The notes under the pieces are model-generated. The model worked only from the letters and a program-made list of their open reading frames with translations. It made no database searches and was not told the origin of the DNA. Positions 50,720-59,120 of a stretch of DNA of 64,000 bases are shown here, one piece after another. The stretch's first letter is position 1; each line of letters begins with the position of its first letter. The DNA comes from Brevibacillus brevis NBRC 100599 (lineage in GTDB: Bacteria > Bacillota > Bacilli > Brevibacillales > Brevibacillaceae), in contig NC_012491.1 of assembly GCF_000010165.1 (NCBI RefSeq), positions 1,234,001-1,298,000 on the forward strand, in the 5' to 3' direction. Position numbers and translations under genes: made by a program.

Positions 50720-51355
50720 ATGACGCACTATGCCATGATGGTCAATCTACAAAACAAGCGTTGCTTGGTGGTTGGTGGCGGGCAGGTAGCCGAGCGGAAA
50801 ATCGGCAGTCTGCTTGCTGCTTGTGCGGATGTTACCGTTGTGAGTCCCTCCTGTACGGCAACTATTCTTGAATGGGCACACGCCAAGAAGCTGACGGTAG
50901 TACTGCGCCCCTTTACCCGACAAGACGTCGAAGAGGCAGTGCTCATCATCGCAGCGACGAGTGATCCCGCCGTCAATTTGGCGGTATACGAAGCGTGTCG
51001 TCCGCATCAGTGGATCAATATCGTTGATCGCCCAGACCTCTGTTCCTTTACCGTTCCATCTGTCGTTGCACGTGGAGACTTGCAGATTGCGATCTCTACA
51101 GGTGGAAATAACCCGGGACTGGCAAAGAAAATGCGCCGCCAGCTCGAAGAGTGGGTGGGACCGGAATACGAGGACTACACGCTTTTTCTCGGCAGCATGA
51201 GAAGACAAATACTCTCGCTGTCTGTGAGCGAAGCGGACAAACGAGCAATCTTGGCAGAGCTTTTGGACGACCGCTTTTTACAATGGACCAAAAATGGCGA
51301 AACCGACCGAAGAGATCGGGAGGCAGAAGCGCTGCTTACCATGACAAAAGAGTAG
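50720..51355 (+). CDS. sirC: Precorrin-2 dehydrogenase (SirC/Met8-like)
   Basis: This 211-residue NAD-dependent enzyme oxidises precorrin-2 to sirohydrochlorin, the substrate of CbiX. The Rossmann motif VVGGGQVAERKI, ATSDPAVNLAVYEAC and FTVPSVVARGDLQIAISTGGNNPGLAKKMR are typical. The length matches B. megaterium SirC. Whether it also chelates iron cannot be decided. A GAGGGGAGGG site precedes it; last gene of the operon. Confidence 0.92.
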   Translation: MTHYAMMVNLQNKRCLVVGGGQVAERKIGSLLAACADVTVVSPSCTATILEWAHAKKLTVVLRPFTRQDVEEAVLIIAATSDPAVNLAVYEACRPHQWINIVDRPDLCSFTVPSVVARGDLQIAISTGGNNPGLAKKMRRQLEEWVGPEYEDYTLFLGSMRRQILSLSVSEADKRAILAELLDDRFLQWTKNGETDRRDREAEALLTMTKE

Positions 51356-51376
51356 ATTAACGCCAAAAATTGGATG

Positions 51377-51409
51377 GCTCCCACTAAGCGACTTGGTGGG
51401 AGCTTTTTT
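51377..51409 (+). terminator. Terminator of the cobalamin operon
   Basis: A 12-bp stem with one wobble pair (51377-51388 with 51392-51403) has a 3-base loop and a run of six T. Confidence 0.85.
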
Positions 51410-52189
51410 CTAGTTTTTTCGCCAGATCATTTCCAAATGCCTCCCGACCTCTTGAAAGCCGAGCTTTCTGTACATTTCCTGTGGCGTATCATCTGCATAG
51501 GTCGTCAAGTACATATGGGTGGCGCCGAGCTTTTTGGCGTCCTGCATCATGACCCGAATGATTTCCGTACCGAGTCCCCTACGCTGCCAGGCATCCAGTA
51601 TAAAAAATTCCTCCATGCGAACGAGCTCCTTGTAAAGATGCCATTCACATGCGCCGACGGGCTCCTGATCGACAAAGCATACATACGGGATGATCTCACC
51701 GGTTTCATAGACCGCTCTTTTCCGGTTCGCTTTACGGACAGCAAAATCAGGATTGATCATAACCGAATCATAAGCAGTAAGGCAGCGAATGCCTGCTTCC
51801 ATGACGTCAGTTGAATCTCCTCGTAAAACAGAGCATTGTGGATTCGGCGCCAGTTTATCGGCAACCTCCAGCGGAGCGAGCATGTACAGCATCGTATTCA
51901 CTTCAAACCCAAGCTGAGTCGCAAAAGACACGAACTCTTCTGAAAAAGGTAGCGACGGGTGCAATTCCAGCTTCAAGTGGCCGAGCTGCTGCTCTTTGGC
52001 ACGCCGAAGCTCTTGCTCGATATAAGCTTGTAGCCAGTCCTGCGTGGGCACCGACATGACTTCTGTATAATTATGGCTATACATGTCTGGGACAGATTCA
52101 TCCCGATATACGCGCACTTGTGGATGCTCGGTTCGCGTAGAAAAAGCAAGGGCATAGCGCTCCTGCAAAGTAAAAATATTCGTGAGCAT
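51410..52189 (-). CDS. GNAT-family N-acetyltransferase
   Basis: This 259-residue protein has a C-terminal GNAT domain (about 110-255), with the acetyl-CoA loop QRRGLGTEIIRVMM and the GFQEVG ending strand. The N-terminal half is related but degenerate (two-lobe GNAT type). ATG 52189 is preferred, since GGGGAATAAAGG precedes it; an ATG 15 bases upstream has its AGGAA site in contact. Substrate unknown. Confidence 0.82.
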   Translation of the reverse strand: MLTNIFTLQERYALAFSTRTEHPQVRVYRDESVPDMYSHNYTEVMSVPTQDWLQAYIEQELRRAKEQQLGHLKLELHPSLPFSEEFVSFATQLGFEVNTMLYMLAPLEVADKLAPNPQCSVLRGDSTDVMEAGIRCLTAYDSVMINPDFAVRKANRKRAVYETGEIIPYVCFVDQEPVGACEWHLYKELVRMEEFFILDAWQRRGLGTEIIRVMMQDAKKLGATHMYLTTYADDTPQEMYRKLGFQEVGRHLEMIWRKN

Positions 52190-52279
52190 TCCTTTATTCC
52201 CCATTTCCTGATATGGTGATAGTTGTTTGAATACTTGTCTTCCCTAGAGTAAGCCATTTTCCTAAAGGAGGAAACGAAA

Positions 52280-52975
52280 ATGTCGGATGCTTTTCAAATA
52301 GGCCCCTTTTTGTTGAAAATGAGCATGCTGGCGGTCGTTGTTTCGCTTTCGCTCGGCTTTGTGGCTATATCCGCTCAGCTTACACATAGTAGGGAATGGA
52401 AGTCAGCGGTGATTGAGCTGTTGAGTCATGCACTGGTGCTGGCTTTTCTCGTTTGGAAATTCAGCTACATCTTGTTTGATTTTTCCAAAGCGCTGGAGAA
52501 CCCCTCATCCATTCTTTATTTTTCTGGGGGAGAAAACGGAACCATGTTGGCTGTCGTGGTAGTTGTCGTCTACCTCACCAAGACAGTACGAAAAAAAGCG
52601 ATTCCTGTTTATTTCGTCGCCTTGGCCATGGCGACAGGTTTTCTTGCTGCAACGGGCGTTTACCAGCTGCTCACGGTCGTGTTCGAACAGAGCAGCATGT
52701 GGTATCACGTACAGCAGATCGCCATATGCACCTGCTTTCTTTGGTGGCTGCAGCGGGCAAAGGAAGGACTCATTCATCTGGCGGCTTGGCTTGCACCCGT
52801 AATGTGGTTTGCCATTAGCCAAGTCTATGTGCACTTTTTTGTTCCAAATCGAGAAGCTATGTTTGCAGGACTTTCCAGCTCTCAGCTCATGTACTATGCA
52901 TTCGCTCTCTTGCTGCTCTTTTTGTCCAGACGAGTGAAGCCGATAGGGGGAGCGACCGATGAAGAAGCATCATAA
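52280..52975 (+). CDS. Six-helix membrane protein coupled to a thioredoxin-like gene
   Basis: This 231-residue protein has about six hydrophobic helices and no conserved soluble domain. I do not recognise the family with certainty. It overlaps the next gene (a TlpA/ResA-like thioredoxin) by 17 bases, so the two are made together. A role as membrane partner in thiol-disulfide exchange is inferred from that coupling only. AAAGGAGG site before ATG. Confidence 0.72.
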   Translation: MSDAFQIGPFLLKMSMLAVVVSLSLGFVAISAQLTHSREWKSAVIELLSHALVLAFLVWKFSYILFDFSKALENPSSILYFSGGENGTMLAVVVVVVYLTKTVRKKAIPVYFVALAMATGFLAATGVYQLLTVVFEQSSMWYHVQQIAICTCFLWWLQRAKEGLIHLAAWLAPVMWFAISQVYVHFFVPNREAMFAGLSSSQLMYYAFALLLLFLSRRVKPIGGATDEEAS

Positions 52976-53519
52976 TGTTTGGGCGATTGTCGTACTCCTG
53001 GGGCTTTTGGGATGGGGCATTTTCGATGCGGAAATCTTGAACAAGCAGGAGCCCAGCGCGTCATCTGGCGAGCAAGGCAACGGGCAGATTGGAATGGAAA
53101 AAGGAAATACCGCTCCGGATTTTGAATTGCAGCAGTTAGGTGGCGGTACTGTCAAGCTGTCCAATTTTCGCGGGAAAAAAGTCATTCTCAATCTGTGGGC
53201 GACGTGGTGTCCTCCTTGCCGCGCAGAAATCCCGGACATGCAGCGTTACTACGAAGAGAACAAGGAAAAAGGTGTAGTGATTCTCGGGGTCAATCTGACC
53301 GATACGGAGACGAGCCCGGAAGTAGTGGCGGATTTCGTGAAGTTGTACGGCATCAGCTTCCCGATCTTGCTCGATCCCGATAAAAAAGTAGCGAATGTGT
53401 CCAAAGCCATTTCGATTCCGACCAGCTACATCATTGATTCGAACGGCGTGGTCCAGAATAAATACATCGGCCCGATGAGTGAAGAAATCATGGAGAACAT
53501 GCTGTCTGCGATCCAATAG
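52959..53519 (+). CDS. TlpA/ResA-type membrane-anchored thioredoxin
   Basis: This 186-residue protein has an N-terminal membrane anchor (residues 7-25) and an AhpC/TSA-Redoxin type domain. The active site WATWCPPCRAEIPDM lies near residue 85 and the cis-proline loop is SIPTSYIID. Such proteins act outside the membrane, reducing apocytochrome c or other disulfides. The start overlaps the membrane protein gene. No cytochrome c genes are adjacent. Confidence 0.9.
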   Translation: MKKHHNVWAIVVLLGLLGWGIFDAEILNKQEPSASSGEQGNGQIGMEKGNTAPDFELQQLGGGTVKLSNFRGKKVILNLWATWCPPCRAEIPDMQRYYEENKEKGVVILGVNLTDTETSPEVVADFVKLYGISFPILLDPDKKVANVSKAISIPTSYIIDSNGVVQNKYIGPMSEEIMENMLSAIQ

Positions 53520-53524
53520 AAAAA

Positions 53525-53550
53525 CCGACAGCAGGCATTATTGCTGTCGG
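53525..53550. terminator. Bidirectional terminator between the thioredoxin and khtU genes
   Basis: A perfect 9-bp stem (CCGACAGCA with TGCTGTCGG) has an 8-base loop; on the minus strand it is followed by a T run, ending the khtTU transcript. Confidence 0.8.
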
Positions 53551-53567
53551 CAGTCATGTCTCTCTGA

Positions 53568-54806
53568 TTATCCAGCGTCTGCTTTGTTTGCTGGTTCTTT
53601 GACGGGTGTCTTTCGATCCAGACGAAACACAGCATTGAGCAGCTTGTAAATATGCTTGGATTCCTTGGTCAGCAAAGGACCTAAAATGGCGAGTATCAAA
53701 ACGTAAAGAGCCGCAAATGGTTGCAAAATTTCCATGAGTGCGCCCGCTTTTCCGAGATTAGCCATGATGATGGAGAACTCACCGCGAGATACGATGGTCA
53801 GTCCAATATTGGTAGAAGCCTTCGGAGGCAATCCGGCACTTCGCCCAGCCAATAGCCCGGCGACAACGTTACCGAAAAGGGTAAGGGCAACGGCGCCAAT
53901 GGACAACCATACGGCTCCACCTAATGACAATGGATCAATTGTCAAACCGAAGCTGAAGAAGAACATGGCCCCGAAGAAGTCACGAAACGGCAGGATGAGG
54001 TGCTCGATGCGTTTCATGTGTTGTGTTTCTGCCAAGACGAGACCCACGAGTAATGCTCCGATGGCTTCGGCAACATGGATCGTTTCGGAAAAACCCGCAA
54101 TCAGAAACAAAGCGGCAAACACTGTAATCATAAACACTTCGTTTGATTTGATGTTCAATGCCCGATTCAGGAAAGGAACGAGCTTGCGGCCTACGATAAT
54201 GAGGAGGAGCATGTAGCCGAGTGCAATCAATGCAGATGAGAGTACGCCAGCAAGAGAAGTTGCACCGCTTAACACCAAGCCGGACACGATCGAGATATAG
54301 ACGGCCAAGAATATGTCTTCGAACATGATGATCCCCAAGATCATCTCTGTTTCGCGATTTGCTGTACGTTTGAGATCCACCAGTACTTTTGCCACAATGG
54401 CACTGGAGGAAATAGTGGTAATACCTGCGATAATCAAAACTTCTTTAAGTGGAAATCCAGCGGCCCAACCAAACAAGAGGCCGAGGGTAAAGTTGATGAC
54501 AATGTAAATGGTACCGCCAACGGCAATAGATCGACCAGCCTTGATCAGGCGGCCTACTGAAAATTCAAGTCCGAGGTAAAATAACAGGAAGAGTACGCCG
54601 AGTCTGCCCATAAATTCAATGAGCGGGGCGCTTGAAATAAAGCGGAGATCAAACAAACCGATGTCGGGAGCGTGTGGCCCCACGATCATCCCGACGAGAA
54701 TGTAGAAGGGTACGATGGAGAATTTTAACTTCATGGAGAGGAACCCCGCGATTGCTATGAGTGCGAGGGCAAGACCGACTTCAAAAACGATGTGCTCCAA
54801 TATCAC
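53568..54806 (-). CDS. khtU: K+(Na+)/H+ antiporter of the CPA2 family (KhtU-like)
   Basis: This 412-residue membrane protein has 12 or so helices of the KefB/GerN type. Visible features are [43 protein letters not shown] and the ion-site region [10 protein letters not shown]. Its gene overlaps that of a TrkA-C domain protein, exactly as in B. subtilis khtT-khtU, where the pair exports potassium and is controlled through the TrkA-C subunit. It lacks a fused RCK domain. Confidence 0.9.
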   Translation of the reverse strand: MILEHIVFEVGLALALIAIAGFLSMKLKFSIVPFYILVGMIVGPHAPDIGLFDLRFISSAPLIEFMGRLGVLFLLFYLGLEFSVGRLIKAGRSIAVGGTIYIVINFTLGLLFGWAAGFPLKEVLIIAGITTISSSAIVAKVLVDLKRTANRETEMILGIIMFEDIFLAVYISIVSGLVLSGATSLAGVLSSALIALGYMLLLIIVGRKLVPFLNRALNIKSNEVFMITVFAALFLIAGFSETIHVAEAIGALLVGLVLAETQHMKRIEHLILPFRDFFGAMFFFSFGLTIDPLSLGGAVWLSIGAVALTLFGNVVAGLLAGRSAGLPPKASTNIGLTIVSRGEFSIIMANLGKAGALMEILQPFAALYVLILAILGPLLTKESKHIYKLLNAVFRLDRKTPVKEPANKADAG

Positions 54807-55300
54807 TCACCTCCGTTGCTGAGAATAGTCTTGAGAGCCTTCACCTGCTTCCGTTCACCTGCAACGACCAAAGTAGATCCTGTACAAAGGACATACTCGG
54901 GGCCGGGATTAATCGTTTGATTATGGTCTTTTTCGATAACGGCGATGATCGTAGCGCCTGTTTCTTGACGAATGTTGAGTTCCCCGATCGTCTTGCCAAT
55001 GGCAGGAGCGTTCGATTCAATCTTGTACCATTCGATCATGAGTTTGTCTAACGCAACCTCGACTGTTTCCAGTGCAGATGGTTTGTACGTCAAGCCGCCT
55101 ACGATGGCAGCAATTTGTCTCGCCTCATCATCGTCAAGGGTAACCATGGAGAGTGTTTCGTCTATATCATCACGGTCAAAGTGATACATTTCCCGGCGGC
55201 CGTCATCGTGAATGACGATAACCAGCTTGTCGCCACTTCTGGTCTCGACCTGGTACTTCCTGCCGATTCCCGGCAAATCAGATTCTCTAATAGAGAACAT
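54803..55300 (-). CDS. khtT: TrkA-C domain regulatory subunit (KhtT-like)
   Basis: This 165-residue soluble protein has an N-terminal beta-rich domain (residues 1-70, [21 protein letters not shown]) and a C-terminal RCK_C/TrkA-C domain (about 80-160, [20 protein letters not shown]...[17 protein letters not shown]). In B. subtilis, KhtT binds c-di-AMP and gates KhtU. I choose ATG 55300 after a GGAGGATC site. It overlaps khtU by 4 bases. No khtS is present. Confidence 0.9.
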   Translation of the reverse strand: MFSIRESDLPGIGRKYQVETRSGDKLVIVIHDDGRREMYHFDRDDIDETLSMVTLDDDEARQIAAIVGGLTYKPSALETVEVALDKLMIEWYKIESNAPAIGKTIGELNIRQETGATIIAVIEKDHNQTINPGPEYVLCTGSTLVVAGERKQVKALKTILSNGGE

Positions 55301-55418
55301 GTAAGATCCTCCTTCACGCAAAACACTGTATTGGCATAGATAGCTGCTCTTTTTCCCAGTGAGCAACAAGTCGTCAATAATTATTTGGAATTATATCCAT
55401 CCCGGTGATATTTTAGTA

Positions 55419-55477
55419 ATAATCCCCCCTGTTGTGCGGATTATTGTCGACATTCATACCTACAACAACTATTATAC
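55419..55477 (-). promoter_or_regulatory. khtT leader: -10 box and inverted repeat
   Basis: On the minus strand TATAAT lies at 55477-55472, giving a leader of about 165 bases for khtT. An 8-bp perfect inverted repeat (AATAATCC at 55419-55426, GGATTATT at 55439-55446) sits in that leader. I found no ydaO-type riboswitch signature. The remaining 55301-55626 stretch is AT-rich, with no other feature I can support. Confidence 0.45.
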
Positions 55478-55626
55478 ACGAAATGACATCGTTTTTCTTT
55501 AAAATGAAACATTTTTATTTAAAAATGACACACTTATAAATGAGTACGAATATTAACTATCCTCTAAAACGCGGTCGCTCCTCTATGAGTGGACTTCGAT
55601 AGAGGTTATTTTAAGGATGATGAAAC

Positions 55627-55881
55627 ATGGCGAACAAACAGTATCGATTAACAGAAGCGGAATGGGTCTTTATTCAAGACATGCGATCCATGGAGATGGA
55701 TGAGCTATTGGACATCGTGATCGCATTGCGTAATGAGGTAAGGGAGCTGGAGAAAAAGGCGGAGCTGATCAGAGAGCGCGAGAAAGACGGCTGGCAGGAG
55801 GAATATCAGGCAGCACAGAAGCGAATTAATCACCTGCGCCAATTTGAGGTTGAGCTTCGCAAAACATGGCCGAATGACTAA
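55627..55881 (+). CDS. Small coiled-coil hypothetical protein
   Basis: An 84-residue, highly charged protein, predicted to be mainly one or two long helices (EVRELEKKAELIREREKDGWQEEYQAAQKRINHL). No family recognised, no signal or membrane segment. AAGGATGATG upstream acts as ribosome site, and a strong terminator follows at once, so it is probably a real single gene. Confidence 0.7.
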   Translation: MANKQYRLTEAEWVFIQDMRSMEMDELLDIVIALRNEVRELEKKAELIREREKDGWQEEYQAAQKRINHLRQFEVELRKTWPND

Positions 55882-55886
55882 AGCAA

Positions 55887-55922
55887 AAAGAGGTTCTCTC
55901 CCAATCGGAGAACCTCTTTTTT
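55887..55922. terminator. Bidirectional terminator before dctA
   Basis: A perfect 12-bp stem (55887-55898 with 55908-55919) is flanked by A residues on one side and T residues on the other, so it can end both convergent genes. Confidence 0.88.
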
Positions 55923-55929
55923 ATTGGAA

Positions 55930-57222
55930 CTAGGCCATGATCGGTTTTGCTTCTGACTCCTTGTCCGACTCGATGGCCGTTTCATCTGTTTGCTGGACGC
56001 GTCCCGGATGGAACTCATTTTCATGCTTGGCTATGACAACAGTAGCTACGCCATTTCCGATGAGATTCGTGATGGCACGAGCTTCTGACATGAATCGATC
56101 AACGCCGATCAAGAGGGCAATGCCTTCGACCGGAATGACAGGGAAGGCTGCCAAGGTAGCGGCGAGTGTAATGAAACCAGAACCTGTGACACCGGCAGCC
56201 CCTTTTGACGTAATCATCAGGATTCCTAAAAGAGTGATCTGTTCCCAAAAGCTGAGCTCGATGCCATATGCCTGGGCGATAAAAATGGCAGCCATAGATA
56301 AATAGATGGAGGTGCCATCCAGATTAAACGAGTAGCCCGTCGGTACGACCAGACCGACAACGGATTTGGAGCAGCCGTACTTCTCCAGCCGGTCCATCAT
56401 TCTCGGAAGAGCGGATTCTGAGGAGGATGTTCCGAGCACGAGCAGAATTTCCTCCCGAATGTATTTGATAAACGAGAAGATGCTGAATTTGTAGTAGCGC
56501 GCGACCCCGCCCAATACGAGAATAATGAACAAAAACATCGTGATATAGACTGCCGTCATCAAAAGGCCCAGTCTGGTCAGCGACCCGATGCCGAATTTGC
56601 CAATCGTGTACGCCATCGCCCCAAATGCAGCGATTGGAGAAACCTTCATGATCATGTTAACGACACCAAAAAATCCGTGTGTCAGCTTGTCAAACAGCTT
56701 GATGACAGGCTGAGACGCTTGCCCCATGGCAGCGAGTGAGAGACCAAACAGGACAGCGAAGAACAGAATCGGTAACAGCTCGCCTTTTGCCATCGCCCCG
56801 ACGACGTTTTCCGGGATGATCCCCGTAATAAAATCAATAAAACCGTTATTACTCTGAGCAGCAGCCTCCGTATACTTGGAGACGTCCCCACTGGTCAGTC
56901 CTGTTTTGTCAAAGCCTGCTCCAGGCTTGATCAAGTTAACAACCAACAGTCCGATCGCCAATGCGATTGTGGTCACGATTTCAAAATAGAGTAGCGCTTT
57001 TCCGCCGATCTTTCCGACCTTTTTCATGTCTCCCATACTGGCGATTCCATTCACTACGGTGAAGAAGACAATCGGTGGAATGACCATTTTGATCAGTTTG
57101 ACAAAAATATCGGCCAACACTTTCAGCTCTGCGCCGAATTTGGGTGCAAAATGACCAACTAAGATACCGAGAATGATGGCAATAACGACCTGTACGGTCA
57201 GATTTTTAAAGTTGATCCGCAT
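55930..57222 (-). CDS. dctA: C4-dicarboxylate/proton (sodium) symporter, DctA family
   Basis: This 430-residue DAACS transporter carries succinate, fumarate or malate with protons. The serine-rich re-entrant loop [32 protein letters not shown] and the substrate-site segment [29 protein letters not shown] are diagnostic. I choose ATG 57222 because GGAGGAGG lies about 10 bases upstream; an ATG at 57231 touches that site. The dctB-dctS-dctR genes at 60.5-64 kb are its likely regulators, as in B. subtilis, where it is called DctP. Confidence 0.93.
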   Translation of the reverse strand: MRINFKNLTVQVVIAIILGILVGHFAPKFGAELKVLADIFVKLIKMVIPPIVFFTVVNGIASMGDMKKVGKIGGKALLYFEIVTTIALAIGLLVVNLIKPGAGFDKTGLTSGDVSKYTEAAAQSNNGFIDFITGIIPENVVGAMAKGELLPILFFAVLFGLSLAAMGQASQPVIKLFDKLTHGFFGVVNMIMKVSPIAAFGAMAYTIGKFGIGSLTRLGLLMTAVYITMFLFIILVLGGVARYYKFSIFSFIKYIREEILLVLGTSSSESALPRMMDRLEKYGCSKSVVGLVVPTGYSFNLDGTSIYLSMAAIFIAQAYGIELSFWEQITLLGILMITSKGAAGVTGSGFITLAATLAAFPVIPVEGIALLIGVDRFMSEARAITNLIGNGVATVVIAKHENEFHPGRVQQTDETAIESDKESEAKPIMA

Positions 57223-57379
57223 CGAATTCATTCCTCCTCCAAGATTTGAAAGCGCTTTATTCCCTCTCTTTTGCATTGTATAGATGGTGTGAAAAATTGA
57301 AAATGATGCGGTCATATTGGTTGTTTTGGTCATTTTGGTCATAGAAATCCCCTCAAATTGGAAAGGAAAAAATCACTGA

Positions 57380-57408
57380 TTGACATACTCTCGACACGAA
57401 CGATAGGT
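57380..57408 (+). promoter_or_regulatory. Possible promoter for the stalk-domain protein
   Basis: A consensus TTGACA at 57380-57385 is followed at 17 bp by a weak -10 (ATAGGT). It lies in the divergent dctA/stalk-protein intergenic region. Confidence 0.35.
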
Positions 57409-57471
57409 AAAGTAAGAGAGGTACATAGTGACACGAAAGAAATAGACAACCGGGAGAATGGAGGATTTTCT

Positions 57472-58218
57472 ATGTTCAAGAAGCAATATCTGGCGATTGC
57501 CTCAGCGTTGATTCTGACTACCACACTTATTCCGACGAGCTCTCAAGCGGCGACTGGAACGAAGAATCTGCAAGCTAAGTACAACAACATTAAAGTTATT
57601 TATAACGGTGCAGCTGTTCCAACAACAATCGAACCATTCATCGTAAACGGAACCACGTACATTCCGCTTCGTATGATGGCTGGCGTATTCAGCAAGGATG
57701 TAGCATGGGATGGCGCGAAGTACACCATTACGGTAAAAGACTTACCTAACTCCCAACACGCAAACGAGTTGGCTGCACGTGATGCTCAAATCAGAAGCCT
57801 GCAAAACACCATCGATAGCCTGAACAAAGAGATCTCTGATTTGAAAAACGGCAAGAAAAACAACAATAACAAAAAAAATGATGATATTCAGGATGCCCTG
57901 GATGATTTGGAAGATGATCTGAACTCTGATTACGATGACTACAAAGACCTCAAATGGAGTATCTCCCTGAAGGGCGATGAGGATGATATCGATGTAGAAA
58001 TCGAGATCAATCTGGATAAATACAAAGATGAATTCGATGATCTGGATGACGATGGCGATGTAGAGGCTCTCGTTGAAGATATTATCAAGGATATCTGGGA
58101 CGACAAGGATTTCGAAGATGCCGACATTAAAGGTGAAATCATCGACAGCGACTCCGACGATACCATTTATGAGTTCGAAGGCGATGCTAGCGATCAAGAC
58201 ATCAACTTTGACGTGTAA
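57472..58218 (+). CDS. Secreted stalk-domain protein with Asp-rich C-terminal region
   Basis: This 248-residue exported protein has a signal peptide (1-27, ending SSQAA). A copper amine oxidase N-terminal-like stalk domain follows (about 35-95: IKVIYNGAAVPTTIEPFIVNGTTYIPLRMMAGVF...WDGAKYTITV), then a short coiled coil (about 105-135). The C-terminal third is dominated by Asp/Glu. Stalk domains are common on the surface of Brevibacillus and Paenibacillus. The acidic tail may bind calcium or cationic peptides (inference). ATG 57472 has a TGGAGG site. Confidence 0.82.
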   Translation: MFKKQYLAIASALILTTTLIPTSSQAATGTKNLQAKYNNIKVIYNGAAVPTTIEPFIVNGTTYIPLRMMAGVFSKDVAWDGAKYTITVKDLPNSQHANELAARDAQIRSLQNTIDSLNKEISDLKNGKKNNNNKKNDDIQDALDDLEDDLNSDYDDYKDLKWSISLKGDEDDIDVEIEINLDKYKDEFDDLDDDGDVEALVEDIIKDIWDDKDFEDADIKGEIIDSDSDDTIYEFEGDASDQDINFDV

Positions 58219-58248
58219 AATTAACGAAAAGTGGGGACGTTCCTCACA

Positions 58249-58289
58249 AAAAAAGCTTTGCTCCTTTTTACAGGATGCAAGGCTTTTTT
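58249..58289 (+). terminator. Terminator after the stalk-domain gene
   Basis: A 13-bp stem with one wobble pair (58249-58261 with 58277-58289) ends in a T run. Confidence 0.85.
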
Positions 58290-58430
58290 CCTATTTTCCA
58301 AAAACATCAAAGCCAAATTTAAATACAAGGATGTAAACTGATAGAATAGAAGTACGTAGACGATTAGAGAGACCATGCGAGGATTCTCGAATAGGAATGA
58401 TCATATGTCTGTAAATCAGGTAGGGAAGAT

Positions 58431-59120
58431 ATGAAAAGCATATTATTGGTAGAAGATGAACTGGTGATAGCGCGCGTGATAAAGGCTTACTTGCAAAAGG
58501 CAGGGTATGAGGTCTGGTCAGCGAACGACGGACTTGAGGCGATGGAGCTTTTTGACGAAAAAAAGCCGGATCTGGTTCTGTTGGATGTCATGCTCCCTGA
58601 ACGCAACGGCTGGGAGATTCTCCAGTACATTCGCGAAAAGAGCTCCTGTCCGGTCATTATCATGACGGCGCTCGGTCAAACAGACCAAAAGCTCAAAGGA
58701 CTGAATCAAGGGGCAGATGACTACATAACGAAGCCGTTTGTCGCGGATGAAGTAGTTGCACGGGTGAATGCGGTGCTGCGCCGCTCTGTAATTTTGGTGA
58801 AAGATCAGGAAACCCGACTATTTGGAAGCTTAAAAATAAACTTTCAGTCCCACCACGTGACGCTGCACGGTCTCGAACTGACGTTTCACCCGCGCGATTT
58901 GTCCTTGCTGCTTTTTCTGGCACAAAATCCGAATCAGACCTTTACCCGGGAGCAATTGATCGAACAAGTATGGGGAATGGACTATGGTGGGAGTGACCGT
59001 GCTGTAGACCTGGCGATCAAGCGGGTCAGAAAGACGCTGGAGAATTGGCCAGTTCAGGAAGGCGAGATCAAGACGCAAAGAGGGGTTGGGTATCAATTCT
59101 GTGTTTATAAAAAACAATGA
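58431..59120 (+). CDS. OmpR/PhoB-family response regulator
   Basis: This 229-residue regulator has a receiver domain (acidic pocket Glu8-Asp9, phosphorylated Asp52, TALGQTDQ, TKPF lysine) and a winged-helix output domain (about 130-225, ending RGVGYQF). Its gene overlaps the kinase gene downstream. The target is unknown; the divergent-free position behind the stalk protein gene makes cell-envelope control possible. Confidence 0.92.
   Translation: MKSILLVEDELVIARVIKAYLQKAGYEVWSANDGLEAMELFDEKKPDLVLLDVMLPERNGWEILQYIREKSSCPVIIMTALGQTDQKLKGLNQGADDYITKPFVADEVVARVNAVLRRSVILVKDQETRLFGSLKINFQSHHVTLHGLELTFHPRDLSLLLFLAQNPNQTFTREQLIEQVWGMDYGGSDRAVDLAIKRVRKTLENWPVQEGEIKTQRGVGYQFCVYKKQ

Noticed and set aside
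55301..55626. c-di-AMP (ydaO/yuaA) riboswitch upstream of khtT
   Set aside because: I could not find the conserved ydaO core; only an 8-bp inverted repeat is visible.
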